A stretch of DNA of 64,000 nt. Source: Nymphaea colorata (taxonomy: Eukaryota > Streptophyta > Magnoliopsida > Nymphaeales > Nymphaeaceae). The DNA lies in assembly GCF_008831285.2 (NCBI RefSeq), contig NC_045145.1, forward strand, positions 21,512,802-21,576,801, in the 5' to 3' direction. A program made the translations under genes and the position numbers. This document shows, one piece after another, positions 14,371 through 25,968 of the stretch. The first letter of the stretch is position 1; every line of letters starts with the position of its first letter. Below the pieces are notes generated by a model. The model saw only the letters and a list, made by a program, of their open reading frames with translations, was not told where the DNA came from and did no database searches.

Positions 14371-15263
14371 TACCTTTTGATGTTTGTGTTATTCGTTTCT
14401 CACTTATTTTATTTTATCCCCATTTTTAGTTTTTGAAACTTTTAAAAATTTATATTTTTATCGTCTTTTTCAAGGTCTTTGTATTATATCTAAGAAAAAT
14501 TTGACCGTTTAAAACTCCAAAACGTTTAAAGAGTAGCAAATCAGACAGGAGACTTATTTTCAATTCAAGTAAAGCCTTCCCCCCAACTTGAGATCCATAG
14601 AATTATGGTATATTCAAAATCTTGATTCCACAATTTGCTGAAACCATATTTTTAAATTTGGCCCTACATAAAGATCAAATCTTCATATAACCAAATGCAT
14701 GCCACTTAAGTCTACCTTTGTCTACTTTTTTCATGAAAGAAACCATGTGACTTTGTGGGGGTGATGAAATGTCAATGTTCATAGACGAAGAAAACATTTC
14801 ACGTTAAGTTTATTTGACAAGGATTCATGCAGATTTTGAAACAAATAAAATCTAAATGAAGGTAATACTCTCTAGTTTTTATTATTCAAGAGCATCTGGT
14901 TTTTTATTCAAGAGCATCTGGTTGTTTGTTTTTTAAAGGTATTTTGATTAGGGATGACAACGGATCAGATTTACGTCATATGCATCACATCTTTAGACTC
15001 AAATAAAAATACAAACAAAACTCGAACCTGAAGTCCAATTCACAAATTAAATATAGTTTTTACATATCCAAATCCTAATTTTAAATAAAATCTGGCTGAT
15101 TTTCAAAATGCAAAAGTATGAGATATAGGTCGAAGCGGAGCCAAAGGAGGGCGAGCCAAGTTAACTTAAACCCCCTGCTCACAAAGCCAAGTAGTTATCT
15201 TTTTTATTTTTTATTTTTTATTTTTTATTTTTCGCGCTCGGCGGGTGCCCTGTCCCCGTGGGA

Positions 15264-17209
15264 ATGGCGGATCCTGCGGTTGTGGTGGCGAAGCTCGTCC
15301 TCCGTTACTGCGGCAACGCCCTAAATGTTGCCCTTCGTCGCTCCGGCGTCGCCTGGTCTCCTCTCCTCGCGTCGCGCTTGCTCCGCCTCTTCCGGTCAGA
15401 CGCCAGGAGATTCCTCCGCCTCCATCGATGGCTCTCTCGACACCGCCCCTCCTGCCTCGGCCCTGCCGCTACAGACCTTCTCGTCGACGCCCTTGGCCGC
15501 GCCCACCGCCTCGACGCGCTCCGCCGTGCCGTCGACGGCCACAGTTCACCCTCCATCCGCACGTTCGCCATTGCCGCCGAGCGCCTTGTTTCCGCCGGTC
15601 GGTCGGACCTCGCAGTCCGCTTATTCCTGGAGTCTCCCACCCCTCCGACCCTCCCTTTACTCAACGCCCTCCTCGCGGCCCTCTGCCGCTCCGGACGCAT
15701 CGCTGAGGCTGAGTCCCTGTTTAGATCCCTCCGCCGGAGGATTCCGCCCGATGCTATCACTTTCAACACTCTTGCTGACGGGTGGTGCCGCGCCGGGTCG
15801 GTAGAGCGAGCAGTGGAGACCCTCCGGCGGATGGTGATGGACGCGGGGATCCAGCCGACTGCCGCTAGTTATAACATACTCCTGAAGGGTTTCTTGAGGA
15901 CCAACAGGATCCAGAAGGCAATTGAATTCTTCCGGGAGATGATCCGCCGCGGTTGCAAGCCGGACGCCGTCACCTACACCACATTGATAAGCGAGTTCGG
16001 CCGTGCAGGTGAGGTCGATCGTGCCTTCAAGATCTTTGAGGAAATGATTGACCCCGGCGGGTGCCATCCCACTCCAGCCACCTACAATGCCATGATTCAG
16101 CTTCTCTGCAGGTACTTCTGGTGCCTTCATCCTTATTTGCTCTCACTTGGGTATGCTGTAATGATGACATCCACTGTGAACTTACCGTTAGACTTTGTTC
16201 AATTCTTGTAGGTGCGTGTTGATGATTTAGCACATGTGGGTACCTTTTTCTGTCGATATTTTACAAGTAGACATCTTCATTATACTTAATCGTGATTGTT
16301 TTAGGAAATTGAATGTCGTACTGATATACTCAAATTGCATTCGCCGTGGATAATATTGTGATGTGATATAGTGATACTATTAATTATATCACGTAGAAAT
16401 TCTGTCGGCCAATTGAATTCAGTGGGAGTACTAGGTTGGTAGTTAAAGGGCTGATATTTGAGTTATTTCTTCCAAATTTGGTTCTAAATTTGAATATTTT
16501 ATTATTGCATAATATGCTGCTAAGATTTACACCAATACATCATGATTATTACTCACGATATCCTTTATGCCTATTGTGTTAGTGATGCTTCTGTATGCAT
16601 GTTGTCAACTGTAAAATTTACTTTCTACAGATGGGATTTCCCAATATTTTCTTCAATAGTTCGTGAGTATTATATTTTTGTGCTTACGTCCACAGGAAAG
16701 TCTCCACGGACAAAGGGCTGAATCTCTTTAACGAGATGAAGAAGAAGGGTTACAATCCAAATAAGACAACGTACAATATATTACTCAAAGGTCTATGCGA
16801 TGCCCATAGAGTGGATCAAGCAATGGAATTCTTAACTAGGATGAAAAAGGAGAGTGAATTTGGGCCAAATACACAAACATACAACATCTTGATACGGGGT
16901 TTCTGCATGGTTGGTGAGATTGAGAGAGGAAGGATACTTTTAGCAGAGATGGGAAAAGATGGTTGTATTCCTGATTCTGATAGTTATAGTATCTTAGTTA
17001 GTGCTTTTTGTGCCACGCGGAAAAAGAACGAAGTTTTGGAGTCAGGCAAGTTACTGCAGGAGATGATTGAAAAAGGGTTCACTCCTCCAAGGCTGACAGT
17101 CAACCGGGTCATGAATGGGCTCATCATGACTGGTAATCAAGAGTTTGCAAGAGAGTTCTTGAGACGGCATAGCCAGTGCGGTCGTCTTCCTTGTGCAATC
17201 AGGCTATGA
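15264..17209 (+). CDS. P-type pentatricopeptide repeat protein, likely organellar (OTP43-like?)
   Basis: Two exons, 15264-16111 and 16696-17209, join in phase (AG|G) across a GT-AG intron to give 453 aa. The start is the ATG of MADPAV; an in-frame GTG two codons earlier is not needed. Residues 1-63 are rich in Arg, Leu and Ala and nearly free of acidic residues, as in mitochondrial presequences. From about residue 95 there are roughly nine 34-36-residue PPR motifs with the usual TYNxLI/AxxxFxEM spacing. There is no E, DYW or SMR tail, so this is a plain P-class protein; such proteins bind organelle RNA for splicing, end formation or stability. From memory, its length and ending resemble Arabidopsis At1g74900 (OTP43, nad1 intron 1 trans-splicing), but this is a weak recollection and I give no symbol. 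Exon 1 is very GC-rich and exon 2 AT-rich. Confidence 0.92.
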
Positions 17210-20200
17210 CGTTCTAAATGGAGTGAAATCTGTAATGGAGCGACATCTGTCATAGAGCTGCAATGAAGCTTCCTTTTCGGGGAGCTGAAATTTGACCTTG
17301 CAACATGGCCTTGCCAATGAAGCTGCTTGTGTTCATTTTCCATTTTAAAATCCCGCTACAAGTTGCAAGCAACAGGTGTTGGACACAAACTGTCTTGCTT
17401 CTGAGCGACATTCAAGTAACTTTGGTACAATTGGATTTGAATGTCCTAAATGAAACAGCTGATATCAATGTCATGGTCTTGCATGAACCATCTTCGATCA
17501 ATAGCTGATTTGTGTTCGTGGAAGTTCTTTTCGTGGACTAGGAAGTCATTTGATTGGTCCTGCTGCTGTGGCATGTTTTGTTCTAGCTCTTGAGCTTAAG
17601 CATTATGGCAATGAGATGGATGATCAATATTCACTTGATAATTTCTGTGATTAGTCTCTTCATGGTTCCTTTTTGGAAGAGTTGGCATTGGTCACTAGTT
17701 CCAGATAATGCTGACGAATCTTTAGAACCATGCTTTCAGCTGAGTGGTAGATTATTGAAAGTCCGTTTTCAACTCTAGCTTCTGAGAAAGATAATAGTCA
17801 TGTAACACTTCTGTGATCATGTGAGATGCAAAATATTTGGGCGTTGTGCTTCACGGCAATTTGCTACTTCCAGGGCCCATGCTTTCAGCTTAATGTCGAA
17901 CTGTCTCAATCCTGGCTTCGCTTCTTATAGATAGTCACTATGCGTGAAAAGGACTTCTGTGGTCAACATGTGAGACAACTGAAAGATTGAGTTCAAGTAC
18001 AGAATTCTTGGACGATGCTGTGGCCCTCTAGTTGAAACAATGAATCTCCAGTGATACTTTCGCTGTGGCCTCTCTTTTTTTAACCAACAGCGAAGGTTCT
18101 GAAGAAAAATACAGAGACAAAGACCAAACGAATAAGCTTGAAGTGTTCTTTACAGTTTACACAGTCACGATACAAGAAGTAGGAAGCCTATGAGCTTCTT
18201 TAATATGCATATTCTAATTTTAGAAGTTATTATGCTGTACATGTACTGTAAAAATCAAATAACTGTGCCCCATGCATTTGTACTTCAATATGAAGAAACA
18301 ACGCTTTGTACAAACAAAGCTGATTCGCGAAACTAGCGGCTCTAATTTGTTCGGGAATATGGTATACACAAAATTGATTCATGAAACTAGCAGCTCTAAA
18401 TTGTTCAATAGAATGGCTAAAAACCTAAAAGCACCCTTATGTGAAATTGCTTTATTATTTTGCACAAATCGTGTTTGATAAGCTGGGATCTGAGATTCTG
18501 TGACCTGCAAGTGAACTCAAGATCTTGTAAGCACCAATTGATTCATGAAACTAGAAGCTCTAAATTGTTCAAGAGAACAGTTAAAATCTTAACTTAAAGC
18601 ATCCTTATGTGAAACTGCTTTATTGTTTTGCAGATGGTTTTTGAGCTTCTAGAATCTCGGATTCTGTATGCAACTGAACTCCATGTCGTGTATGTGTCCA
18701 TGTTTGGAGCTAAACTTTTAACAGCCGTGTTAAAATATCAGAAAAGGCATTCTACTAAGCGAAAATAAAAAATTCATCCTCTTGGCTCTTGTCTGTAATT
18801 TTGAGCTTCATCTCGTCTTCATGTTCGGTATCATTCCCAGTCCATTTGACTCTAAAATGTTTTTGCGGACTGCTTGTAACTTTCTTTGTGCATCATTTGT
18901 CAACTTGACATGGCATGTGAAAGGACCAAGAGAAAAACGATGTGCTCTCTCCGGTACTGCCTTAATTTGAGTTATTGTCTAAAATGTTTTTTTCTCACTT
19001 GAGAAGTCCCCCCACGCCCACACCCGCCCTCCAGGCCGACCCAAGAGAGAGAGGGAGAGAGAGGAGAAGAAGAAGAAGAAAGGCCATCCCACTCTTTGTA
19101 ACCCTTTGAATCTAAACTTCACAAAATCCCAAATGATGCAGCGTGAGCTCGAAGAAAGGCCATCCCACTCTGTCATAGTTGTTACTGATAACCATCCGGC
19201 TTTTTGCTGTGTACACTAACATTTTCGTGTTGAAAAAGTAGATTCATTTGATGTGGAAGTCCAAATGGGCAGTAAAATCTAAGATGGTTCGTTGTTCTTT
19301 GCACTTTTATGCTTTATTTTCATGCACTTTCCACTACATTATAATCATCACTTGGGTTTCACTTTCTGATCTTCTGTTTGTTTCATTTTCCCAGCCCTAG
19401 GGATATGATCAGAAGACATTCCATTATATCTTTCCCTTTTTCAGCAAATATGATATTATGAGAATAATGCTTATTCCTCTGTTTATTGAAATCTTAATAC
19501 TGAAACCAAATTACTTAAGTTAAACCAACAATTAATTGCCACAATCTATCTTTTTTTTTTTGTCTCTTTCTCTTTCTCCCTAGTCCAAAATTAATTGCCA
19601 CAATCTTTTTTTTTGGTGGTCCCTTTCTTTCTTTCCCTGGTCCCTAAATGGGATCTCATGGTTCATGCAGCTTTGACACGCTATTATGATATATATGTAT
19701 TCGAGGTGGTTGAGAACCTAAAAACCGACTCTATTTGTTTTGTTTTGTTTTTTTTCTGGAAGCTCAGAGATTTCATTTATTTGAGCCTACAAGAATTACT
19801 GTATTAACGGTTGTTGTATCTTTATCTCAGATATGTACGGGGAGTCCAAATATGTTAGATTATGAAAGTTACCGAATGACTACAAATTAAAAACTATTCT
19901 TAAGAACAATCACTTGAAGAATATTAGTGACAGTTTATGATGCAGCGATACTTTATAATGCTTTAAGTGACACATCTTAGTTTTTTTAATCATCTGGCAT
20001 CAGGTAGATTGTATATAATATTATATACTACAATGCACTCTTAATAAATCTTTGTCTGCCAAATTTTTCGGGAATCAAATCGCCTGAATGTGACCTTGTC
20101 TCACGCATGTGCACTGGAAAATGACCTTACTGGGAAGACAAGTTAGAAACTTCCAAGTCAAGAAAAAGAAAAATAGCTTACTGGAAATCCTTCTCTGTCA

Positions 20201-20950
20201 AGCACGTCATTCCATCATATATGAATTTCAAATGCCGATGCGTCACTGTTTTTTACAAAAAAAAAAAGAAAAAAAGAAAACAGAAAAACAAAAGAAAATG
20301 TCGTAAAATGTATACAATTTATAGACCTTGAGTTCGACCTCCTAGGTTGGTAACTGCTTCTATAATGACAGAGGCTAAGAATTCGAACTTGGAAGGCAAA
20401 GGTGAAGGGTCTCTTACATAACAGCTTTCAGCAAATAATGTATTCTTTTCAACGATACCTATCACTTTTTTTTCTTGTTTTCTTTCATGATGAATCAGGC
20501 CCCAAGTCAACTCCTAGAATCACCATTCAATTTCTTTTATACATACATACATAATTATATATACACATATATAATACTAATAATAATAATAATAAAATCA
20601 CAAGTTCAACAAATATAAGTGAGGTTTATGGAAAGTGGTAAATTCGAGACCACTTGGGTAAAAGACGAAAATCAATTTTATTAAAATTAAATATGTAAGT
20701 TTTTTTTTTTTGCAATCTAATCTTATAGATACTATCTTAAAAGGGAGCTGATGATAAAAATGGATTAAGTTAGATTTTTTTTTGCTTTGATAATGTTTTT
20801 TAAATAAAAAAATGAATGGAAAATTTTGATAATATAAAGATTTTTGCAAAAATAACTCTAACTAAAACATGATTTATGTTAAGTTCATATTTATAAACAT
20901 ATTAAAGATGTTCACATTTTGTTAAAACAATTTTTATTACAAAGTAAGAG
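17210..20950. other. Intergenic region with a tandem repeat and low-complexity DNA
   Basis: No recognisable gene. It includes PPR 3' flanking sequence, a roughly 165-bp tandem repeat at 18301-18690, a short direct repeat (GAAGAAAGGCCATCCCACTCT-like) at about 19074-19095 and 19152-19173, a duplicated word (TTAATTGCCACAATCT) at about 19531 and 19590, A/T runs, and a TAA microsatellite at about 20575-20594. Confidence 0.6.
18301..18690. repeat. Degenerate tandem repeat, about 165-bp unit
   Basis: Two nearly full units (about 18367-18530 and 18533-18690) share the ordered words TTGATTCATGAAACTAG, AGCTCTAAATTGTTCAA, CTTATGTGAAA and TGCTTTATT. A truncated third unit lies at 18317-18355 (GCTGATTCGCGAAACTAGCG followed by GGCTCTAATTTGTTCGG). 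The units are clearly homologous but diverged. Noncoding. Confidence 0.75.
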
Positions 20951-21037
20951 GTATGTTTTTTTTCGTCTCAGTTTTTAACCCTCGATGCTCGTTTTACGCT
21001 CGACCCTCAACTCCTTGCGGTGACAGCAGAGTAGGCA

Positions 21038-21090
21038 ATGGCGGATTACGGCGACGGCAACAAGCTCCGGCGATCGACGGCGACAGACAG
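21038..21090 (+). other. RH1: Predicted first coding exon of RH1
   Basis: An ATG in good context (GCAATGGCG) opens 17 codons plus two bases, then a consensus donor CAG|GTAAGT. Joined to the acceptor at 25780/25781 it continues in frame into the conserved RH1 N-terminus (PWMRNPVDV). The surrounding GC-rich patch (about 20990-21090) stands out from AT-rich flanks, as expected for a first exon. The intron would be 4.7 kb and contain the NDC1 fragment. If the exon is wrong, RH1 starts at 25782. Confidence 0.5.
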
Positions 21091-24000
21091 GTAAGTGTTT
21101 TTTTTCTTTTAGAAGTTAGGGTTTCAACTTTTTCCGATTTGGGGATTTTGCCGATTTGTTCCGTCTATTCCATCCTTTTTTTCTTATTTTGTTCTTCCGT
21201 TTCAGAGTTCTTCCTTTTCTCTTTGTGTTTTCTTTGCCGTAAAGAACTGCCGTTTCAGAGTTCATGCCCTCGTTGCCATCGTTTTTTCTCCTTAACTTAT
21301 TATTTTGTTTATTGGATATGTCCTTCTATATTTGAAGAGTTGAATCCATTAAACATGTTATTGAAGTCACAATCTGAAGTCTCTTTGTGTGTTTGACTGG
21401 TTCTGGCTTTCTTGATTGCACAATCTGAAGTCTCTTCTTTTGTTGCTGAATCTCGTTTTTACATTAAACTGCATTTCTTTTTGTCTTTCTAATTTCCTGC
21501 CTTATGATTAACTGAATATGTATTTCTTCTCCTGAACTGGAAGTCTGGAATTCTTTGATCTGCCTTATGAGATTGGTGATGAAAAAACAATGTTTTGATT
21601 GAGACTTTCTTTCTTATGATTTATGAGATTGTAGGAGAGAATTATTAATTGCATGTTTTTTTTATTATCATTTTTAATTTTTTTGAATATAATATTCACC
21701 GTGTCCGCGTATCCTAAAATTTTGAAAATTGCCAGTGTCCCCGTACCCATACCGGTACCCATAGGGTACCCGCACCCGTATCCGTGTGACATAGAGGAAT
21801 GAAAGAGCATGAGCAATCGAAATGATGATCAGTTCTTGGGAAAGAAAAAATTCCTTTCGAACAGCGAATTAGATTGTTATCAATGTCTGTTTTCACATTT
21901 TGAGAAAAATGGAAAAAGAGAAAAAGTGAATGAGTATGATGAACTCTGGAAATGAAAGGAAAATCATGCATACAAGGAGAAAATTTAACAAGCACAAGCA
22001 CACCTCTGGAAGCAATTACGATCTCAATATTCATCCCTTTCAAAGATCTGCCAAAATAAAAAGCAGAAAAACGATTAAGAAGAGGATGAACTCAAGGATT
22101 TGTGCAAAACTTAACACTTCTATCAAGTCAACTGATTTTACTTTAAGACCAGAACTTTTTTGCCTCCACAAGAACGACAACCAGAAGACAAAAGGGGCAA
22201 ACCGGCGAAGCCGCGAAGGGGCGAAGCCGCGATTCTGGTGTTGGCTAGGAATTCTCGGTTGAAGTCTTGAAGAGAAAATCTCTGAACAAGATGCTTGCAG
22301 ATTCTTCCACCATAGACGGAAGCACTAACCTCACCTGGAGGCTGGAGCATAACAAGGGAAAGAGGCTGGAGGCAGAGGAAAATAGTGGGAAGGCAAACTA
22401 AACAAGTGTTGAAAAGGGGGGAAAAATTGAAAGCCCAACACAACAACACCAATCTTATTGATGCAGGCAGCCAACAAAACAACCGTTTAATAATAAGAAA
22501 TGATTCAAACGATTCAAGAAGAAAAAACAATTCAAGAAGAAGAAGAAGCACTTGGAAATGGCCCTTCGCTGCTTCGACCCTTCCCCTTTCTAGTGAATGG
22601 TTGGTCGCAATGGGCGGGAAAACAAAATGTTTCCCATTAAGGCTTTAAGTTTTTGGTTTCCGATGCACCGCTACTGAGAGAAGCATTCCCAAGTGCCTAC
22701 GGCAGTCAACATGTATGTGCGTATATGTATGCACGTGCGCGTGTGTGAGTTTAGAAACAGTTGCCGGCCGATTAGCCCTAAAACCAGAAGGGGTTGTCGG
22801 CCGGTGCCATCAGAACGACAGATGGGGGCGGGTACCTAGTCGCTTGCCGAGACATGGCCTGCTGCGTTCTCTAGTGTCGCCGGAAGAAGGTGTTCACCGG
22901 TGAGAACTGAAACCTTTGGCGAGCCGTGGAAATTCTATAAAAATTGCGAGAAGTGCATCATATTTTGTACGAATTCAATGCAACGCTTTTGATTTTTGAG
23001 TTTCAACTTCCAAGCAATTTTTCTTGCTCTTGCAACCGATCTGATTCGAGTAGGATGTATCATCTATAATATCCTTTTTAGCGACGTCCACGTATTTGAA
23101 TTTGGATTGCAATATGATGAAGAAAAGTTCATACTATAGCTGAATTTGAATCCGAATTTATAATCTGAATCTAATTTTTAAATTCACAACAGAATACAAG
23201 TCTGACTCTTAAACCGAAATTGAATTGAAGAACCAACTTCAAGATGGATGAATACTAGATATTTATTTAAAAATTAAAACGACTATTAACATGATCGCAT
23301 ATTTATTTAAATCTAAATCTGAATGTGAAGGTGTCATTTCTAAATCCAAATATGATTCTTATTTTAACATCAAGATTTTTATATTCAATTTTTATTGAAA
23401 CAGTGCAATCGAAATTAGTTTTATTGATATCCCTAGCTCTATACCCTAGCATGCTTAGATTGTTGCTAGGTGTTTGGACGAGCAGGTGTAACTGTGATGG
23501 AGCCTGCATAATCTGGCTCAAAACAACAAAGACGAAGCTCGAGCAAAGAAACAAGTACCAACTACAGTTTTAGGAGAAAGAGGGAGAGAAAGAGAGAGGA
23601 TTACTCACTTCACTGTCGCTGCTGAAATCTTCAATCACTCGGAAACAGAAAGTTTCACGTCTTTCTCTTCTTCTTCCTTCTTCCAACTAAAGAGGCTGAT
23701 GAACGGCAAAGACCAACGGGGGTAGATAACTCTCTCAATGACTCCGGCGGGCCTGGAACCAGAAACAGAAACGGCTAGGTCTTGGGAGATAGAGGAAAAG
23801 GAGAGAAACATGAAGGGCTAGGGCAGCTTGAAGGCGGAGATGGGGGAGAACAATCGGTATTTCAAGAAAACAACCTAACAAAATATAACATAAAAGACAG
23901 AAGCAACAAACCAAAAAAAAAAAAAACGAGGGGGAAGATAAACCGTAGTTATCGTAGCTGGGAGTCCGCCAGTTCGGGACAAAGCAACCACCGTAGCACC

Positions 24001-25921
24001 GACCGCACAGGGGAGATCCGGGCACTTCTTATGTTCTTCAGCACAAATATGGTTAAACCAATCCAATTCAAGCATGTGATCTCTCATTTAAGATGGTGCA
24101 ACTTTGAACTGGTTCACCCATCTTATTGTAGCTGTCGCTTTTCCTCTAGATTACCACTTGAAAATGTTCTTTTTTCTCTTTTTCTTGATTTAATACATTA
24201 ATGTGAAAGAAATTCTAAGGCCTAGAATATGCAGGTTCTTTCGTCCAGGAATGTTGAGCTGTTTTTAGGGTACTACGTTAGCTGCATAAAAAAGATTGAC
24301 AAAATTGAAAATTTTCATGATAGTGAAGTAGGTTATGTAAACAACCAGCGAGAGGCATCTGAGAAGTTTATTCTGGAACTTCTACCTGCTGAAAGAAGCT
24401 TGCAAAGTCAAAGCTTGGAAGCAGATCTGGTACTCTGTGCAGTGGGTTCTAAGCCATTACTGCCTTTGGTTGGTCCCAACAATAGTGCCTGTTTCCTCCA
24501 AATGCTGGTGAGCAAGCAGAAATTGATGATACCCTGAGAGTGAAGGGTCATCCACGTATATTTGCCGTTGGTGATTCTGCTGGCTTCAGGGACTCCTGCG
24601 GGAGACGTGTTCCAGCTACTGGCCACTCAGGTAAATTGTGCTATATTAAGATAGTTGAAGTATTTAGTTGCAGATGGATCAGTTTTTATTCTTGTGATTT
24701 AACATGAAAGGTAAGAATATGTGATTAAACACATAACTATGATTATTTGCTTTATTTTTAAAATAACATATATTTTTAATTTGAATTTTTTTTTCACATA
24801 CTATGTACTAGTGCCCCATAGCCAAAAATTTCTGGCTCCAGAGAATACCTTCTCCTTGAACTTTATTGTCATGGACACCAAGCGTTGACCATTTTCTATG
24901 TTCTTCACCTTTCATACTTATATTTATGTTTTCTAATGATTAGCTTGTTAGTAATTGCATACCAGACGTTTGATATAATGTTCAAGAGAAAAATGTAAAA
25001 AAGAAAAACACGTCTTGATTTCCTGTATCCTCAACTTCATCCTTCGAATGAAAAATATTTGCTGCTTTCAGATTACTGTCTCATTTGGCTATTATCTGAT
25101 TGAATTATTCTCTAGTCTGTTGTTTGATTCAGTGTAGGGTTTAGGACAAATAAGGGTTTTATTGTGCCTTGAGTATTACGAGTTATAAAACCAAGTTCTC
25201 ACGGAACTAGTTTGGAAATAACTGGTTTTAAGTTTTAACCTGTCATCCAATCACTGCCTAAGAAGTTAAAACCAAGTGTTGAAAAATCTAGGTTTTCAGG
25301 ATCTGTCGTCCAGAGAGTGAATGAATCGTATAATTAATCTTCCCTGACTTTTCTTTGTCCTTTATAAAATTTTATTTGATTTAAATATCTCAATATCACT
25401 GGATGATTAATTAACCATCAGTTTCTGTGTACTGATGATTGAAAAACAACTAGCTACTTTCCCAGCTGACGAGTGACGTGCTAAGCTGGATTTACATTTA
25501 TGAAGGCCCTTTCTTTATGCAAGGATTAATCCTTAACTGAAAAGTATTAAAATGGGTTATTCTTCTGAGGAAATTTGCAAATTAGATTTTTACCCCAGAT
25601 AACAAAACTTAGATAGCTAGGTGGCTGTAAGCTAACTACTGTTACTCAAAAACAGTATCAGGTATTTGTAATTTCTCAACAAATCAGGCGCCAAACTAGG
25701 TTTTCCGAAAATCTATGTGTTTGTCAGCATATGTGGTGGAACCACATACATGGAAGCCTTATTCAAGTAAGATTCTGCAGGATGGTTAACAAGGGAGTTG
25801 AAGTGTTTGAGGAGTCAATGGGACAGAATAAAAGTGAACCATTTCTGCCATGGATGAGGAATCCAGTGGATGTTGATTCTTATGAAGAATGCACTCTCGA
25901 AGTTGTTCCTTACTTAGATCC

Positions 25922-25968
<47 letters not shown>

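Larger units (their letters stand above)
9801..15263. other. Intergenic region between divergent ARG1-like and PPR genes
   Basis: About 5.5 kb with no convincing gene. It contains a possible SINE-like stretch at about 11680-11893, a CT microsatellite with a CA tail near 12449-12480, a CT run near 13150-13175, a GAGA run near 14114-14140, and a T-rich repeat at 14190-14370 related to 480-710. Positions 14940-15110 are rich in AAATC/GGATC words typical of a dispersed plant repeat. The sequence just before 15264 is probably the PPR promoter and 5' UTR and includes a (TTTTTAT)n-like run at about 15200-15232. Confidence 0.6.

Noticed and set aside
15305-16130. Long open frames on the minus strand and in other plus frames across PPR exon 1 (for example 15305-15769 minus, 15657-16130 minus, 15325-15804 plus)
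   Set aside because: They are shadows of a GC-rich coding exon; only the frame from 15264 shows PPR repeats and continues through the intron.
20310-20420. Words resembling a tRNA B box (TTCGACCTCC, AATTCGAACTTGG)
   Set aside because: No cloverleaf pairing or spacing fitting a tRNA could be built by eye; no tRNA gene was found elsewhere in the window either.
22138-22551. 137-aa Leu-rich minus-strand frame
   Set aside because: Built on a CTT/AGA-rich stretch and a repeated GCGAAGCC word; no domain, and no splice or conservation support.
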